This document shows positions 1-9,163 of a DNA stretch of 64,000 bases, piece by piece. Source of the DNA: Thermodesulfobacteriota bacterium (GTDB lineage Bacteria; Desulfobacterota; WTBG01; CAIYCZ01; CAIRTM01); contig JANQFE010000004.1 in the NCBI GenBank assembly GCA_028278025.1, positions 16,113-80,112 of the forward strand, given 5' to 3'. The notes beneath the pieces are model-generated. The model worked only from the letters and a program-made list of their open reading frames with translations, had not been told where the DNA came from and searched no databases. How positions within the stretch are numbered: the stretch's first letter is position 1; the number at the start of each line of letters is the position of its first letter. A program made the translations under genes and the position numbers.

Positions 1-69
1 CTGCACTTTTTTTGCATGTCCAGCTCAGCACTAATGTTTCAACTATCAGTAATTACTTCATTATTTATA

Positions 70-86
70 AGGCACTAGTTTTGCAT
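70..86 (+). promoter_or_regulatory. sigma-54 (RpoN) type promoter of the secreted propeller protein
   Basis: The bases read AGGCAC-TAGTT-TTGCAT, against the RpoN consensus TGGCAC-N5-TTGCW. The invariant GG (71-72) and GC (83-84) are 12 bases apart, as required. Transcription would begin near 96, leaving about 55 bases before the chosen start at 152. The same pattern occurs before gpsA (9101) and fliD (24360). No enhancer site could be recognised. This is a motif match only. Confidence 0.6.
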
Positions 87-151
87 TGTTTTGGCTCAAA
101 GTACTACAGACGTACTGTATGTATGCAAGGAAATTCTGCAGGTATGCATAT

Positions 152-3100
152 ATGAAAAAACAATACCGGAGAAAATGCATAGTTTTTATTGCACTTGTGA
201 TTGTGGTCACAGGTGCAACAGCGGGTACCGTACAGGGCGCTTTGGAATTACATGGTAAAAAGTCTGGTTCTGTCAGCGGGCACTGTTTTTTTGACAATAA
301 CGCTAACGGCATAAAGGATGATATGGACCCTGCAATAGAGGGATTGTACGTTTCTCTGGAAAGATTTTTTGCGTTTATTCCCGGTAAAACAGTAAAAACT
401 GCTACTAACGCAAATGGATACTATGAATTTTCCGGTTTAAGAAGTGGTTTTTACCGAATCACCTGTCATCTTGAACAAAACCATGAAAGCAAAAACAAAA
501 ATTCGGCATTAACGTGGATTGGTTTCGTGAGAAACTCTAAAGTAATTGATTTCAGTATACATGCACAGAAAAACAGTACCGCAAACATAACGGTAAGTAT
601 AAGCGCTGAACCTGATACTATTTATCAGGGCGAATTAGCAACATTGCAATGGCAGGCTGTGGGGGCCGACAGCGTAAGCATTGATCAAGGTATCGGCGAA
701 GTACCTGCACAGCAACAATCATCTCACAATCCTCATAATTCTGATGAAATATCCCCAAATGTAATAGCAGGCAGCCTTCAAGTCAAACCGGCAGCAACGA
801 TTACCTATACAATAACCGGCCGGACCAATACAGGTGAACGTGCTCTGGACAGCATAACAATAACGGTTGTTGCTGAAAAGCCCCCACCAGGGCTTACGAC
901 TACTACTGTCGGCAGTGAAGATGATGCTGCCGGGGATCCGGCAACAGGAACTGACGACAACCCCGGCGGTTCAGGAGGCGGGGGAGGCAGCAGTTCGGGA
1001 GAACCCGGTTCGACAACTACCACGCCACAACAGAACCAGCCTGTGTGTGAGGAAGACGACAGCGGGATGCTGGATATTGCCAAAAGTTTTTACGCTAGGG
1101 ATAAAAATACCGTAGTGCATACAGTGAGGGTAAACAATGCACCCCATGAGGTTTTTAGCTTTGCTTTTGCCGTCACCTATGATGCAGCACTTTTAGACTT
1201 TCTGGCTGCCGTCCAAGGGGATTGTGTTGAAAGTTATGCTTTTATTGAATGCAGCGGCGATACCAGCGGAGTTGTTTTTTGTGAAGGGATAACTGATGAA
1301 GCCGATATGATTAAATCCGGCGATAACTGCAGCATAGTAGATTTTCACTTTGAAATCCTCAGAGAACCATGCCCATCGGGTATGTGCCCGGGTATTCTGG
1401 CAATTGAATCTGCCGAAGGAGGTTTTACAGGGTGGGTAACATCCAAGGGTTGTTTTTGCTGTTCAGACAATTGTACTGATAATAATACAAGAGCATGTCC
1501 TAATCAAAACGGCGTATGTGCCGGCACAGAAGAGATATGTTTCGGCGCTGTATGGTCAGGATGCAGGTATAGCGACAATGCTGCTTATCAGGATCAAGAG
1601 AGTATGTGCTTTGACGAACTGGATAACGATTGCGACGGACGTTCGGATGACAACGATACGGATTGCCTGGCAGGGTATCATTTTGAGGCAGAGTGCAGTG
1701 ACGGGATAGATAATGATGGTGATAATATGACCGATTGTGCAGATAGTGATTGTGAGGGTGCCGGTTCGGACGAAGACAGGTGCTTTACCGGAGAAGTCGG
1801 AGTGTGTGCGCAGGGAACAATGAGATGCTCGCACGGAGAGCTTGTCTGTGTGCGCGATGCTGATCCAACACCGGAGCTGTGTGACGGGCTGGATAACGAC
1901 TGTGATAATGAAACTGATGAAAATTTTCTCCTGGGAGATAATTGCACTGTCGGCATGGGCATATGCAGACGCGCCGGTTTATACACATGCTCAGATAATG
2001 GTTCTGCAGTATGTGATGCTTTACCCGGTGAACCTGAAATAGAAAGGTGCAGTGACAGCATAGATAATGACTGTGATGGTCTGATTGACTGCCAGGACGC
2101 CCATTGTGCCGGTGATCCGGCATGCAATCTACCCCCTAGTGCCTCCATATTCGACCCTGCTGACGGAAGAATGTTTGTTGAAACTGAATCTATAAGCTTT
2201 AGAGGAAGTGCAACTGATTCAGAAGACGGTGTACTGAGTGGCAGCAGCCTTGTGTGGTCATCTAATAAAGATGGTGTGATCGGCACCGGCACAGAATTCA
2301 TAACAAATAATCTTTCACGCGGCATACATACTATTACGCTAACCGCTACAGATACGGGGGGCGGGCAGGGTACCGACAGCATTACACTAACGATCGGTGT
2401 CATCGGAGAGCCTGTCTGGAGTTTTGCAACCGATGGTTATATTGAGTCTTCTGCAGTACTGTACGGGGGATATGTATATGTCGGCAGTTATGACGGGAAG
2501 GTTTATTGTCTGGATACCCAAAACGGCAGCACAATATGGGAATTTGAAACCGGCGGGATCATAAGATCGTCCCCGACCATAGCCGGAAATTACTTGTATG
2601 TGGGCAGCGGCGACAGTTTTGTTTATTGTCTCAATGCACTGACGGGTGCACCCATATGGTCTTTTGCAACCGGCGATATGGTTAATTCCTCGCCTGCTGT
2701 TTCCGGAGGGTACGTGTATATCGGCAGCGGCGATCATAAGCTGTACTGCCTCAATGCACAAACGGGCCAACTGCAATGGGCATTTACCACCGGTTACTGG
2801 ATACACTCCTCGCCTGCTGTTTCCGGAGGGTATGTGTATATCGGCAGTGATGATAATAAGCTGTACTGCCTTAATGCAGCAACAGGAAGTATTGTATGGG
2901 AATTTAGTGCTGCACAATGGATACAGTCTTCTCCGGCCGTCTCCTCGGAATATGTATATGTCGGCTGCGATGATAATAAACTGTACTGCCTTAATGCACA
3001 CACGGGAAGCATAAACTGGGAATTTGAAACCGGCGGGAATGTACAAAGCTCACCCGCAATTGCAGACGGCAATCTATATATCGGCAGTTACGATCATAAG

Positions 3101-3424
3101 CTGTACTGCCTTGATGCACAAACAGGCGAACACAAATGGAATTTCACGACAGGCGGCTATATTATTTCCTCACCGGCAGTATCTGATGGGCATATCTATT
3201 TCGGCAGTGCTGATAATATTTTTTATTGCCTGAATGCACAAACAGGTGTGTCCGTATGGGAGTTTGCAACCAACTACTGGATTTATGCATCCCCGGTTGT
3301 TGCAAACGGGTACGCATACATAGGAAGTGCAGATAAAAAGATGTACTGTATTTTTTCAGAACCGGATGATACCGGCAGTTGGCCAATGTTCAAACATAAT
3401 CCGGCCCGGACCGGTGTTAACTGA
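152..3424 (+). CDS. Secreted multidomain protein: SdrD_B-like, Ig-like, cohesin-like, MopE-type repeats and eight-bladed PQQ-type propeller
   Basis: A 1090-residue exported protein. I start it at the ATG at 152, the first codon of a clear signal peptide (KKQYRRK then a hydrophobic stretch); an in-frame start at 86 would bury the signal. Domains in order: SdrD_B-like fold about 38-106 (FFDNNANGIKDD, then GYYEFSGL); Ig-like domain about 147-238; a Gly/Ser/Thr-rich linker; a cohesin-like beta domain about 306-430; Cys-rich repeats about 485-665 of the MopE type (C-DGLDNDCDN-TDE, four copies); a PKD-like domain; then eight 40-residue blades of the PQQ/WD-like type (SSPAVSGGYVYIGS, KLYCLNAQTG). 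It is likely displayed on the cell surface, where the propeller and acidic Cys-rich repeats could bind ligands or metal ions. It has no sortase motif and no recognised membrane anchor. It is alone in its transcription unit, behind a sigma-54-type promoter. The exact role is unknown. Confidence 0.85.
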   Translation: MKKQYRRKCIVFIALVIVVTGATAGTVQGALELHGKKSGSVSGHCFFDNNANGIKDDMDPAIEGLYVSLERFFAFIPGKTVKTATNANGYYEFSGLRSGFYRITCHLEQNHESKNKNSALTWIGFVRNSKVIDFSIHAQKNSTANITVSISAEPDTIYQGELATLQWQAVGADSVSIDQGIGEVPAQQQSSHNPHNSDEISPNVIAGSLQVKPAATITYTITGRTNTGERALDSITITVVAEKPPPGLTTTTVGSEDDAAGDPATGTDDNPGGSGGGGGSSSGEPGSTTTTPQQNQPVCEEDDSGMLDIAKSFYARDKNTVVHTVRVNNAPHEVFSFAFAVTYDAALLDFLAAVQGDCVESYAFIECSGDTSGVVFCEGITDEADMIKSGDNCSIVDFHFEILREPCPSGMCPGILAIESAEGGFTGWVTSKGCFCCSDNCTDNNTRACPNQNGVCAGTEEICFGAVWSGCRYSDNAAYQDQESMCFDELDNDCDGRSDDNDTDCLAGYHFEAECSDGIDNDGDNMTDCADSDCEGAGSDEDRCFTGEVGVCAQGTMRCSHGELVCVRDADPTPELCDGLDNDCDNETDENFLLGDNCTVGMGICRRAGLYTCSDNGSAVCDALPGEPEIERCSDSIDNDCDGLIDCQDAHCAGDPACNLPPSASIFDPADGRMFVETESISFRGSATDSEDGVLSGSSLVWSSNKDGVIGTGTEFITNNLSRGIHTITLTATDTGGGQGTDSITLTIGVIGEPVWSFATDGYIESSAVLYGGYVYVGSYDGKVYCLDTQNGSTIWEFETGGIIRSSPTIAGNYLYVGSGDSFVYCLNALTGAPIWSFATGDMVNSSPAVSGGYVYIGSGDHKLYCLNAQTGQLQWAFTTGYWIHSSPAVSGGYVYIGSDDNKLYCLNAATGSIVWEFSAAQWIQSSPAVSSEYVYVGCDDNKLYCLNAHTGSINWEFETGGNVQSSPAIADGNLYIGSYDHKLYCLDAQTGEHKWNFTTGGYIISSPAVSDGHIYFGSADNIFYCLNAQTGVSVWEFATNYWIYASPVVANGYAYIGSADKKMYCIFSEPDDTGSWPMFKHNPARTGVN
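2411..3370 (+). repeat. Eight tandem 120-bp repeats encoding propeller blades
   Basis: Eight in-frame repeats of 120 bp each encode one 40-residue blade with the pattern W-F-T/A-x-SSPAV-x-YVYIGS-x-KLYCLNAQTG. The third and fourth copies are nearly identical at DNA level over some 70 bases (around 2688-2760 and 2808-2880), which suggests recent amplification or gene conversion. Such a tract could gain or lose blades by recombination. Confidence 0.85.
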
Positions 3425-3616
3425 ACTAGCACAGTGTGACACTTAAATTTGTTGGTATGCTTTAGTGAGGGTCTTTGTTTTTGATTGCTGCGGGCTATGT
3501 GCTCGCTGGAATGACCGTCTTTATAGTATAGGCAATTGCTCGCAGCGCCCTTGCTGCTCAAAACCAAAGACCCTCACCGATGAACTGATAAATTAAAGTG
3601 TCATGAACTACTAGCA
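3425..3616. repeat. Palindromic intergenic element, copy A
   Basis: This element begins directly after the stop codon of the preceding gene and fills most of the gap. It contains nested inverted repeats: an outer pair TGACACTTAAATTT (3437-3450) with its near-complement at 3590-3603 (13 of 14), a perfect 13-bp pair GTGAGGGTCTTTG (3465-3477) with 3565-3577, and an inner GCTGCG/CGCAGC pair. The core around 3486-3516 matches the core of a second copy at 26839-27005 at about 24 of 30 positions, and both then carry AGTATAG and CTTGCTGC. No coding potential is convincing. It may be a miniature mobile element, or a structured RNA or terminator. Confidence 0.6.
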
Positions 3617-3656
3617 TGTTAAAAAACGATTTAAAGCATCTACATAATTTGAGAAT

Positions 3657-5324
3657 ATGGCAGTCCGGTTGATTGATCTGCGTTTGCAGAAACATAAAGA
3701 AATATTTACGGAAGCACCTGATAAAAGTAATCTGCATCCGGTTGGTCGGATCAAAACCGATCGCGGCTGGCAAACAGTAGATTCACCGTATGACCCATGT
3801 GGTGAAGTACGTCGCGCTATAAGTAAAAAGGTTATGAAAGGGTCGCACATCCTTGTTCTTGGTGCCGGATCAGGCTTTTTAGCATCTGAACTTCTTAAAA
3901 CGGGTAAGCACACGATAATTTTAATAACCGGGAGTTTGCAACTGGGCAAAAAAAATGCCGAGTTGTTCAGGACATGTGCTAACGGTTCAATACATTGTAC
4001 CGTAATTGTCGCTTCACAACTGAGTGATAGCCTGATCACATACCTCCAGGACCACTTAAAGGATAAAAAGGAATATAACATTCTTTACCATCCGCGTGAA
4101 ACAAACATATATCCGGCATTGTTCGGCCCCCTGGCACTTTTTTTAGAGAGTATTTTTTTGCCTTTTACTAAGAAATCATCAATCCCCCCTCGAAAAGTGC
4201 TGCTGGCCTGCTCAGGACAGCTGTTTGAGCCTGAATTGCATAATGAACTTATCCTCAGGGGGATAGAGGTTGCACAAGTTGATGCGTTTACAAGCAGGCA
4301 CATTACCCACCGGCAGGCATGGCAGCAGATAAGAAAATACCAGCCTGATCTGGTGCTCTCAACAAACAACAAAGGTTCTGATACCTTCGGCTATATTCCG
4401 CAAGCGTGCAGCCTGGCCGGAATCAAATGGGCAACATGGTTTCTTGACCAGCCCAAATTTTCTGTTAGCGAACACGAGATAACCGATCAACAGAAACGTT
4501 TTGCATTTTGTTGGGATATTGCCGGTGTTGAAGCGTGCAATGAACTCAAATTCGGAGCAGCAGAGTTACTGCCTCTGGCTACAAATACAAAGCATTTTAC
4601 ACCAGGCGACGGCAAGAGTTTTTTACATGGAAAGATTGTATATGTCGGGAGTCCGTCTTTCGGCAATGAAAGAAAATATTTTGCCGGTTTACTCAGAGAC
4701 CCCAAGGCACATCTGATTGCAAAAGCCTTTGAGCAGCAGATATGGCAGGAGCGCACCCTGCCGACTCACGATGCAATGGTACAAATGATTACTTCTTACG
4801 GATTATGTGATCATTTTACGGGCAATACACTAAAACGTTTACCTGCTTTTGCACTGTTTAAAGCAAATCTGTCTTACAGGATTGCTGCTCTGACATATAT
4901 TGCCGACCTGCAGCCGATTGTATACGGGGATGGATGGCAGGGTTTGCTTCCTGAAACCATTCAGCTGCACGGCTATGCAGATTACTATAGAGATCTGCGC
5001 AGCATTTATCGCTCTGATGCAGTACATCTGTCTCTTACTCATCTGCAAATGCGGCATTACCCTAATCAAAGAATTTTTGACGCAGGCGCTTGCAGCAGAA
5101 TTGTTCTTGGTGAAAGACTTGATGGCTGGCATGAACTCTTCGGCAATGAATTTGATGATCTTACTTTCAAAGATTTTAAGGAACTTTATGAGAAAGCGCT
5201 GATGCTGAAAAACTGTGCAAGAAAGAGAAAAAAAATCGGTGAGTCCCTTCGTGACCTTATATTACGAAAACACACGATTGCCGATAGAATCGATAGCATG
5301 TTTGATGTGCTTGGTACTGCCTGA
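3657..5324 (+). CDS. Maf-like N-domain / CgeB-type glycosyltransferase fusion
   Basis: 555 residues. Residues about 25-100 carry a Rossmann-like segment (VDSPYDPCGE, then ILVLGAGSGFLASELL) resembling the N-terminal domain of Maf flagellin glycosyltransferases. Residues about 175-555 look like a CgeB/DUF3880 glycosyltransferase of GT-B fold (QPDLVLSTNNKG, WFLDQPKF, IFDAGACSRIVLGE near the sugar-nucleotide site). It would transfer a sugar from an unknown nucleotide-sugar donor in the cytoplasm. It is the first gene of a plus-strand glycosylation island that leads to the flagellin genes, so flagellin is the likely acceptor. Related fusions lie at 13586 and 16954; this one has the most diverged N-domain. 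No strong ribosome-binding site is visible before the ATG. Donor sugar and linkage cannot be read from the sequence. Confidence 0.7.
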   Translation: MAVRLIDLRLQKHKEIFTEAPDKSNLHPVGRIKTDRGWQTVDSPYDPCGEVRRAISKKVMKGSHILVLGAGSGFLASELLKTGKHTIILITGSLQLGKKNAELFRTCANGSIHCTVIVASQLSDSLITYLQDHLKDKKEYNILYHPRETNIYPALFGPLALFLESIFLPFTKKSSIPPRKVLLACSGQLFEPELHNELILRGIEVAQVDAFTSRHITHRQAWQQIRKYQPDLVLSTNNKGSDTFGYIPQACSLAGIKWATWFLDQPKFSVSEHEITDQQKRFAFCWDIAGVEACNELKFGAAELLPLATNTKHFTPGDGKSFLHGKIVYVGSPSFGNERKYFAGLLRDPKAHLIAKAFEQQIWQERTLPTHDAMVQMITSYGLCDHFTGNTLKRLPAFALFKANLSYRIAALTYIADLQPIVYGDGWQGLLPETIQLHGYADYYRDLRSIYRSDAVHLSLTHLQMRHYPNQRIFDAGACSRIVLGERLDGWHELFGNEFDDLTFKDFKELYEKALMLKNCARKRKKIGESLRDLILRKHTIADRIDSMFDVLGTA

Positions 5325-5350
5325 ATATATAACCGGAAGGGTAATATGTG

Positions 5351-7099
5351 ATGTTTAGTGCTCAAAAGGCTGATAAACTACAAAAACTTTTCAAAGAAAA
5401 GAGATATAACCGGCTTCATAAAAGATTGTTACGCACCTTTGATGAATTTAATAAAAAAGTATATGCGGGTTTTTCAAAGCATACCCTGCAGGAAATTGAT
5501 CGTTTTATTGATGTATTCTTTTATCTTTTGAGCAAAAAAGAATTTATACTGGGCCACTACCATAGAAGATACTTACAGTACGTAACACTGCTGGAAAACT
5601 TAACGTTTTTATCATCATATACATCGACAACATCGCTATTAAAGACACTGTGCCGCCACTCAGACAGCGAAATATATAAAATTCTATTGCTGCTCAATAT
5701 GAGAATAAAGATTGATTTTGAGCTGGTTGATGATCTTTTTAAGCAGGATAGTGTTTTGGGTTCATACTGGCTATATTGCGTATATGCACGTCATTGTTTT
5801 TTCAATACCCTTGTAGCCGACAACCTTAAAATTCTTCAACAAAGGTTGATTAATTATAATCTGCATCCTTTTAAAAATATCTGCTCTGTTTACTTTAATG
5901 CTACCTATGTAAATCCGGCAAACCACCTGGAAGTTAGAAAAAAAATAAATGATACTATTAAAGAAAAAATAGTTTTTACGCAAGTTGAAAACGTATCAGA
6001 GCATAACCTGAAGCCAAAGATTGCAATTCTGTCAAAAAACTGGGTTAGAGACAGTGCAGTGAGAAAATGTATTGGTGCATTCATAAAAAATTTGAAAGAC
6101 GATTATGTGCTCTCGCTTATCCAAATCAACGGATCCGGCAGCTTAAAAACACCTCAATACTTTACAAATATGTATAACATTACCACTAACGGTATGCATA
6201 TTGACTATTCATCCATTGTAAAAAACGATTTTAATATTATTATTTTTCCCGATATCGGTCTTAACACTGAATCGCTTTTGCTTTCAAATCTGCGTATGGC
6301 TCCTGTTCAAATTTCAATGTATGGACACCCTGTGAGCAGTGCATCAAAAGAAATAGACTTTTTTTTTGTTGGCAACCTTTCAGAGACGGAACAAGTTAGA
6401 CAGCACTACACAGAAAAAGTAGTACCTATAAAAGGACCGGGCATGAATTCCATGCGTCCCCCGGTAGATCGTCCAAGCTTTAGAGAAAAATCTGCATGTC
6501 TTGCTGATAAGAAGATACATATTTTTGTTTCATCATCTGCTCCTAAAATTAACTCCCTGATAAAACATTACTGGAAAAGGATTGTAGATGAAGCTCAAGA
6601 GAAAATAAAGCTTCACTTTTTACCGGGAAATGCCGCAATGCAGGAAATTTCAGTTCTTCGTTATGAGATGGAAGATTTAATCGGCAGAACAAATGTCACT
6701 ATTCACCGCTATAAGCACTATGGGCAGTACATGAATGTCATAAAAAAATGTGATCTTGCAATCGGATCTTATCACTACGGAGATTTTAACAGGGTAATTG
6801 ATGCCCTGTGGATGGGAACACCTTTTATAGCAGTACAGGGTGTCTGCGGCTATCAGAATACGGGGGCAGCTGCTTTGAGGGCTGTTGAGCTTGATGAGTT
6901 AATTGTCTCGGATCTTGATGAGTACGTTTCAAAAACAATCGAGCTGATTACTGACTCTCAGCGCAGGAAACAACTGCAGCACAAGATCCTCAGGTACAAC
7001 TTAGTCGACAGGCTGATTAATAACAAATGCTATATTCAGGACTTTAAGGAAAAGATCAATAACCTTATTGATCTATCTGTACTGCCTAAGGCCGTATGA
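5351..7099 (+). CDS. HMW1C/OGT-like (GT41-type) protein glycosyltransferase
   Basis: 582 residues from the ATG at 5351, which has GGAAGGG about 9 bases upstream; a GTG one codon earlier is also possible. The N-terminal 200 residues are helical and lysine-rich. From about residue 221 the protein has a GT-B catalytic region: LSNLRMAPVQ followed by YGHPVSSASKEIDFF matches the family segment LSNLRLAPIQ-GHPATT-IDY of HMW1C and O-GlcNAc transferases. The C-terminal DFNRVIDALWMGTPFIAVQG (about 478-497) is the UDP-sugar-binding region of this family. HMW1C enzymes put hexose directly on asparagine of adhesins, and OGT-like enzymes put GlcNAc on Ser/Thr, including bacterial flagellins. Here it could add the first sugar to flagellin. 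The gene sits 26 bases after the preceding transferase, in the same operon. Confidence 0.7.
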   Translation: MFSAQKADKLQKLFKEKRYNRLHKRLLRTFDEFNKKVYAGFSKHTLQEIDRFIDVFFYLLSKKEFILGHYHRRYLQYVTLLENLTFLSSYTSTTSLLKTLCRHSDSEIYKILLLLNMRIKIDFELVDDLFKQDSVLGSYWLYCVYARHCFFNTLVADNLKILQQRLINYNLHPFKNICSVYFNATYVNPANHLEVRKKINDTIKEKIVFTQVENVSEHNLKPKIAILSKNWVRDSAVRKCIGAFIKNLKDDYVLSLIQINGSGSLKTPQYFTNMYNITTNGMHIDYSSIVKNDFNIIIFPDIGLNTESLLLSNLRMAPVQISMYGHPVSSASKEIDFFFVGNLSETEQVRQHYTEKVVPIKGPGMNSMRPPVDRPSFREKSACLADKKIHIFVSSSAPKINSLIKHYWKRIVDEAQEKIKLHFLPGNAAMQEISVLRYEMEDLIGRTNVTIHRYKHYGQYMNVIKKCDLAIGSYHYGDFNRVIDALWMGTPFIAVQGVCGYQNTGAAALRAVELDELIVSDLDEYVSKTIELITDSQRRKQLQHKILRYNLVDRLINNKCYIQDFKEKINNLIDLSVLPKAV

Positions 7100-7120
7100 A
7101 ATATAAAAAAGGTTGCGGCA

Positions 7121-8983
7121 ATGAATATACTGCTTCTGGGAAATGTACACTTTAAAGATTCGCTTGAGAAACTCGGCCACCGGGTAACTGCCAAGGCCGG
7201 TGATCATGCTGAAATGTATGATCTAACACACTTTGATGGTGATCTTATTATACTGCATGAAACACTCGGCATGCGCGAATTGCCGCATGGTGTGGAACGG
7301 ACTGACGTTCCGACTGTTTTTTATAGTGTTGATGTACATTTAAATCTGTACTGGCACAAAGAGTATGCAAAATTGTTCGATTATGTGTTTGTTTCTCAAA
7401 AAGATTATGTGGACATGTTTGAGCATGAGCAGGTGTACTGGCTGCCCTGGTCCATAAACCCCGATATTTTCAGGGATTATGGCCAGGAGCGCAGCCGTGA
7501 TATCGTTTTTGTCGGGACCATTGATGCGCAGCGGATAAAACGAAAGAGTATCATTGATGCATTAAAAAAAAGATTTCGTGTCAATGTATATGGAACTGAT
7601 CCTCACCAACGGATTGCCAGAAAAAAAATGGCACGATTATTTTCACAGGCCAAAATTATCCTGAATGAATCAATATACGGTGAAATCAATTTCAGGACAT
7701 TCGAGGCGCTGGCGTGTGGGGGCATGCTTTTAACGGAAAACGTTGCAAACGGTTTAGGTGAGCTCTTTATTGACGGTGAAGAGATAGTTACCTTTGATCA
7801 TTGCAATCTTATTGAAAAGGCCGAATACTACCTGCACAACCATAAAAGGCGCAGGGAAATTGCTCAGCAGGGCATGCACAAACTGTTCACGTTTCATACA
7901 GTACAACGAAGAGCCCAGGAAATGCTTGGTGTTCTTTATGACAAAAAATTTAAAAAACGTCAGAGAGACACAGAAGAGTTCATTCATTTCGGCAAGGCCC
8001 TCTATTTTACGGCTATGAAATTTCCGCGCTACCGGAATAGAAGACTTTCCAGGGCAGCTTTTTTCTTTAAAAAATCACAGACGTGCAGACCGTCGGATTA
8101 TGAATCAGCACTCTATCTCAGCCTGATACAGGCCTACAGAAAAGAATACACGAAGGCTAAAAATACTTTGCGCCCCTGGGTGAACAAACAAAGTGATTCC
8201 ATGCTCCAGGTAATCTTTGGTTTTCTTGAACTGGAATCGGGCTGCCCATCAGAAGCCGAATCATCCTTTAAAAAAGCCGGCCTGGAAACGGGTTATGCCG
8301 ACCTGAATTTCATGATTCAGGTCGGCAAATTGTATGAACAGCATGGTTACCTTCATGATATTGGTTTGCTGCATGACGGTACTATCCCGTTATATGCCAT
8401 GCAATGCTATCTGCATACACCGACCCTGAAGGGTATTTTATGTGCAGCAAATCTTCACTACAAGCTCGGCATGCTTGAAGCGGCCAGTATGCTCTATGAA
8501 TCCGTCAGCAAGCATATCCCCGGGCGCAAAGCCTTACATATTAAATTGGCCCGCACCTATGTATATACCTACAGGTTCGGTTTGGCTATTGATGTGTTAC
8601 AAAAGATAGTACCTTTAAACGAGGTAGAACATTTAGACTTTCTGGCGCAGGATCAAAAAAGAATTCTTAAAAGTGCAATACGTATGAATATGCAAGATTA
8701 CAAAGGGGCAATAAATGAGATTATATCAATAAAAAGTGATGAGGCCTATATGCGCATTGGACATGCCTATATGCACCTGAATGATATACCCAATGCGCTT
8801 TTCTATTACCAAAAAGCATGTAATAAACGGAGCTTTGATCCTGAGGTGCATGTTCTGCTGGGTAGGGCCTACCACAGGCTTGTCAATATGCCGTATGCTG
8901 CGGAAAGGTTACAACACAGTTTGTCCCTCAAAGAGGATAGCTTTATTAGAAAACTCTATACTATTGGCCACAATGCTGCATAA
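7121..8983 (+). CDS. CgeB-type glycosyltransferase with C-terminal TPR domain
   Basis: 620 residues. Residues 1-270 form a compact CgeB-like glycosyltransferase: an N-terminal MNILLLGN strand, YSVDVHLNLYWHKEY, WLPWSINPDIF, then FVGTIDAQR and the sugar-nucleotide-binding INFRTFEALACGGMLLTEN. Residues about 290-620 are helical repeats of TPR type (for example AYMHLNDIPNALFYYQKACN near the end). TPR domains attached to glycosyltransferases usually bring in a protein acceptor or partner. Spacing of 21 bases to the previous gene supports a shared transcript. It lacks the Maf-like N-domain of its relatives. The last gene before a gap and a new sigma-54-type promoter, it probably ends the first island transcript. 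Confidence 0.7.
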   Translation: MNILLLGNVHFKDSLEKLGHRVTAKAGDHAEMYDLTHFDGDLIILHETLGMRELPHGVERTDVPTVFYSVDVHLNLYWHKEYAKLFDYVFVSQKDYVDMFEHEQVYWLPWSINPDIFRDYGQERSRDIVFVGTIDAQRIKRKSIIDALKKRFRVNVYGTDPHQRIARKKMARLFSQAKIILNESIYGEINFRTFEALACGGMLLTENVANGLGELFIDGEEIVTFDHCNLIEKAEYYLHNHKRRREIAQQGMHKLFTFHTVQRRAQEMLGVLYDKKFKKRQRDTEEFIHFGKALYFTAMKFPRYRNRRLSRAAFFFKKSQTCRPSDYESALYLSLIQAYRKEYTKAKNTLRPWVNKQSDSMLQVIFGFLELESGCPSEAESSFKKAGLETGYADLNFMIQVGKLYEQHGYLHDIGLLHDGTIPLYAMQCYLHTPTLKGILCAANLHYKLGMLEAASMLYESVSKHIPGRKALHIKLARTYVYTYRFGLAIDVLQKIVPLNEVEHLDFLAQDQKRILKSAIRMNMQDYKGAINEIISIKSDEAYMRIGHAYMHLNDIPNALFYYQKACNKRSFDPEVHVLLGRAYHRLVNMPYAAERLQHSLSLKEDSFIRKLYTIGHNAA

Positions 8984-9100
8984 GGGAATAGTATGTATTT
9001 AGTTAACTTTTTTGCCTGATACCGGAAAAAATATCCTGTATCAGGATAAGATAACCTGCCAAAAAATCTGCAACTATTTGTAATTACACAAAAAAATACC

Positions 9101-9117
9101 CGGCACACTAATTGCTT
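9101..9117 (+). promoter_or_regulatory. sigma-54 (RpoN) type promoter before gpsA
   Basis: The bases read CGGCAC-ACTAA-TTGCTT, with GG at 9102-9103 and GC at 9114-9115 in the required spacing. Transcription would start near 9127, 37 bases before the gpsA start. Placed in the only sizeable gap of the island, it would drive gpsA and the genes to 20471 or beyond. That would tie this part of the modification island to the RpoN level of the flagellar hierarchy. Confidence 0.6.
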
Positions 9118-9163
9118 TTATAATTATCCGAAGAACTCTCAACTGTGTAAGGATGTGCGGAAC

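Noticed and set aside
1678..3046. Long minus-strand reading frames opposite the propeller protein gene
   Set aside because: They mirror the regular repeats on the plus strand, have low-complexity translations and no ribosome-binding sites; they are shadows.
9015..9045. Inverted repeat CCTGATAC with GTATCAGG after the CgeB-TPR gene, as a terminator
   Set aside because: The stem is only 8 bp with a 15-base loop and no T-run follows on either strand; the T-run lies before the stem on the plus strand.
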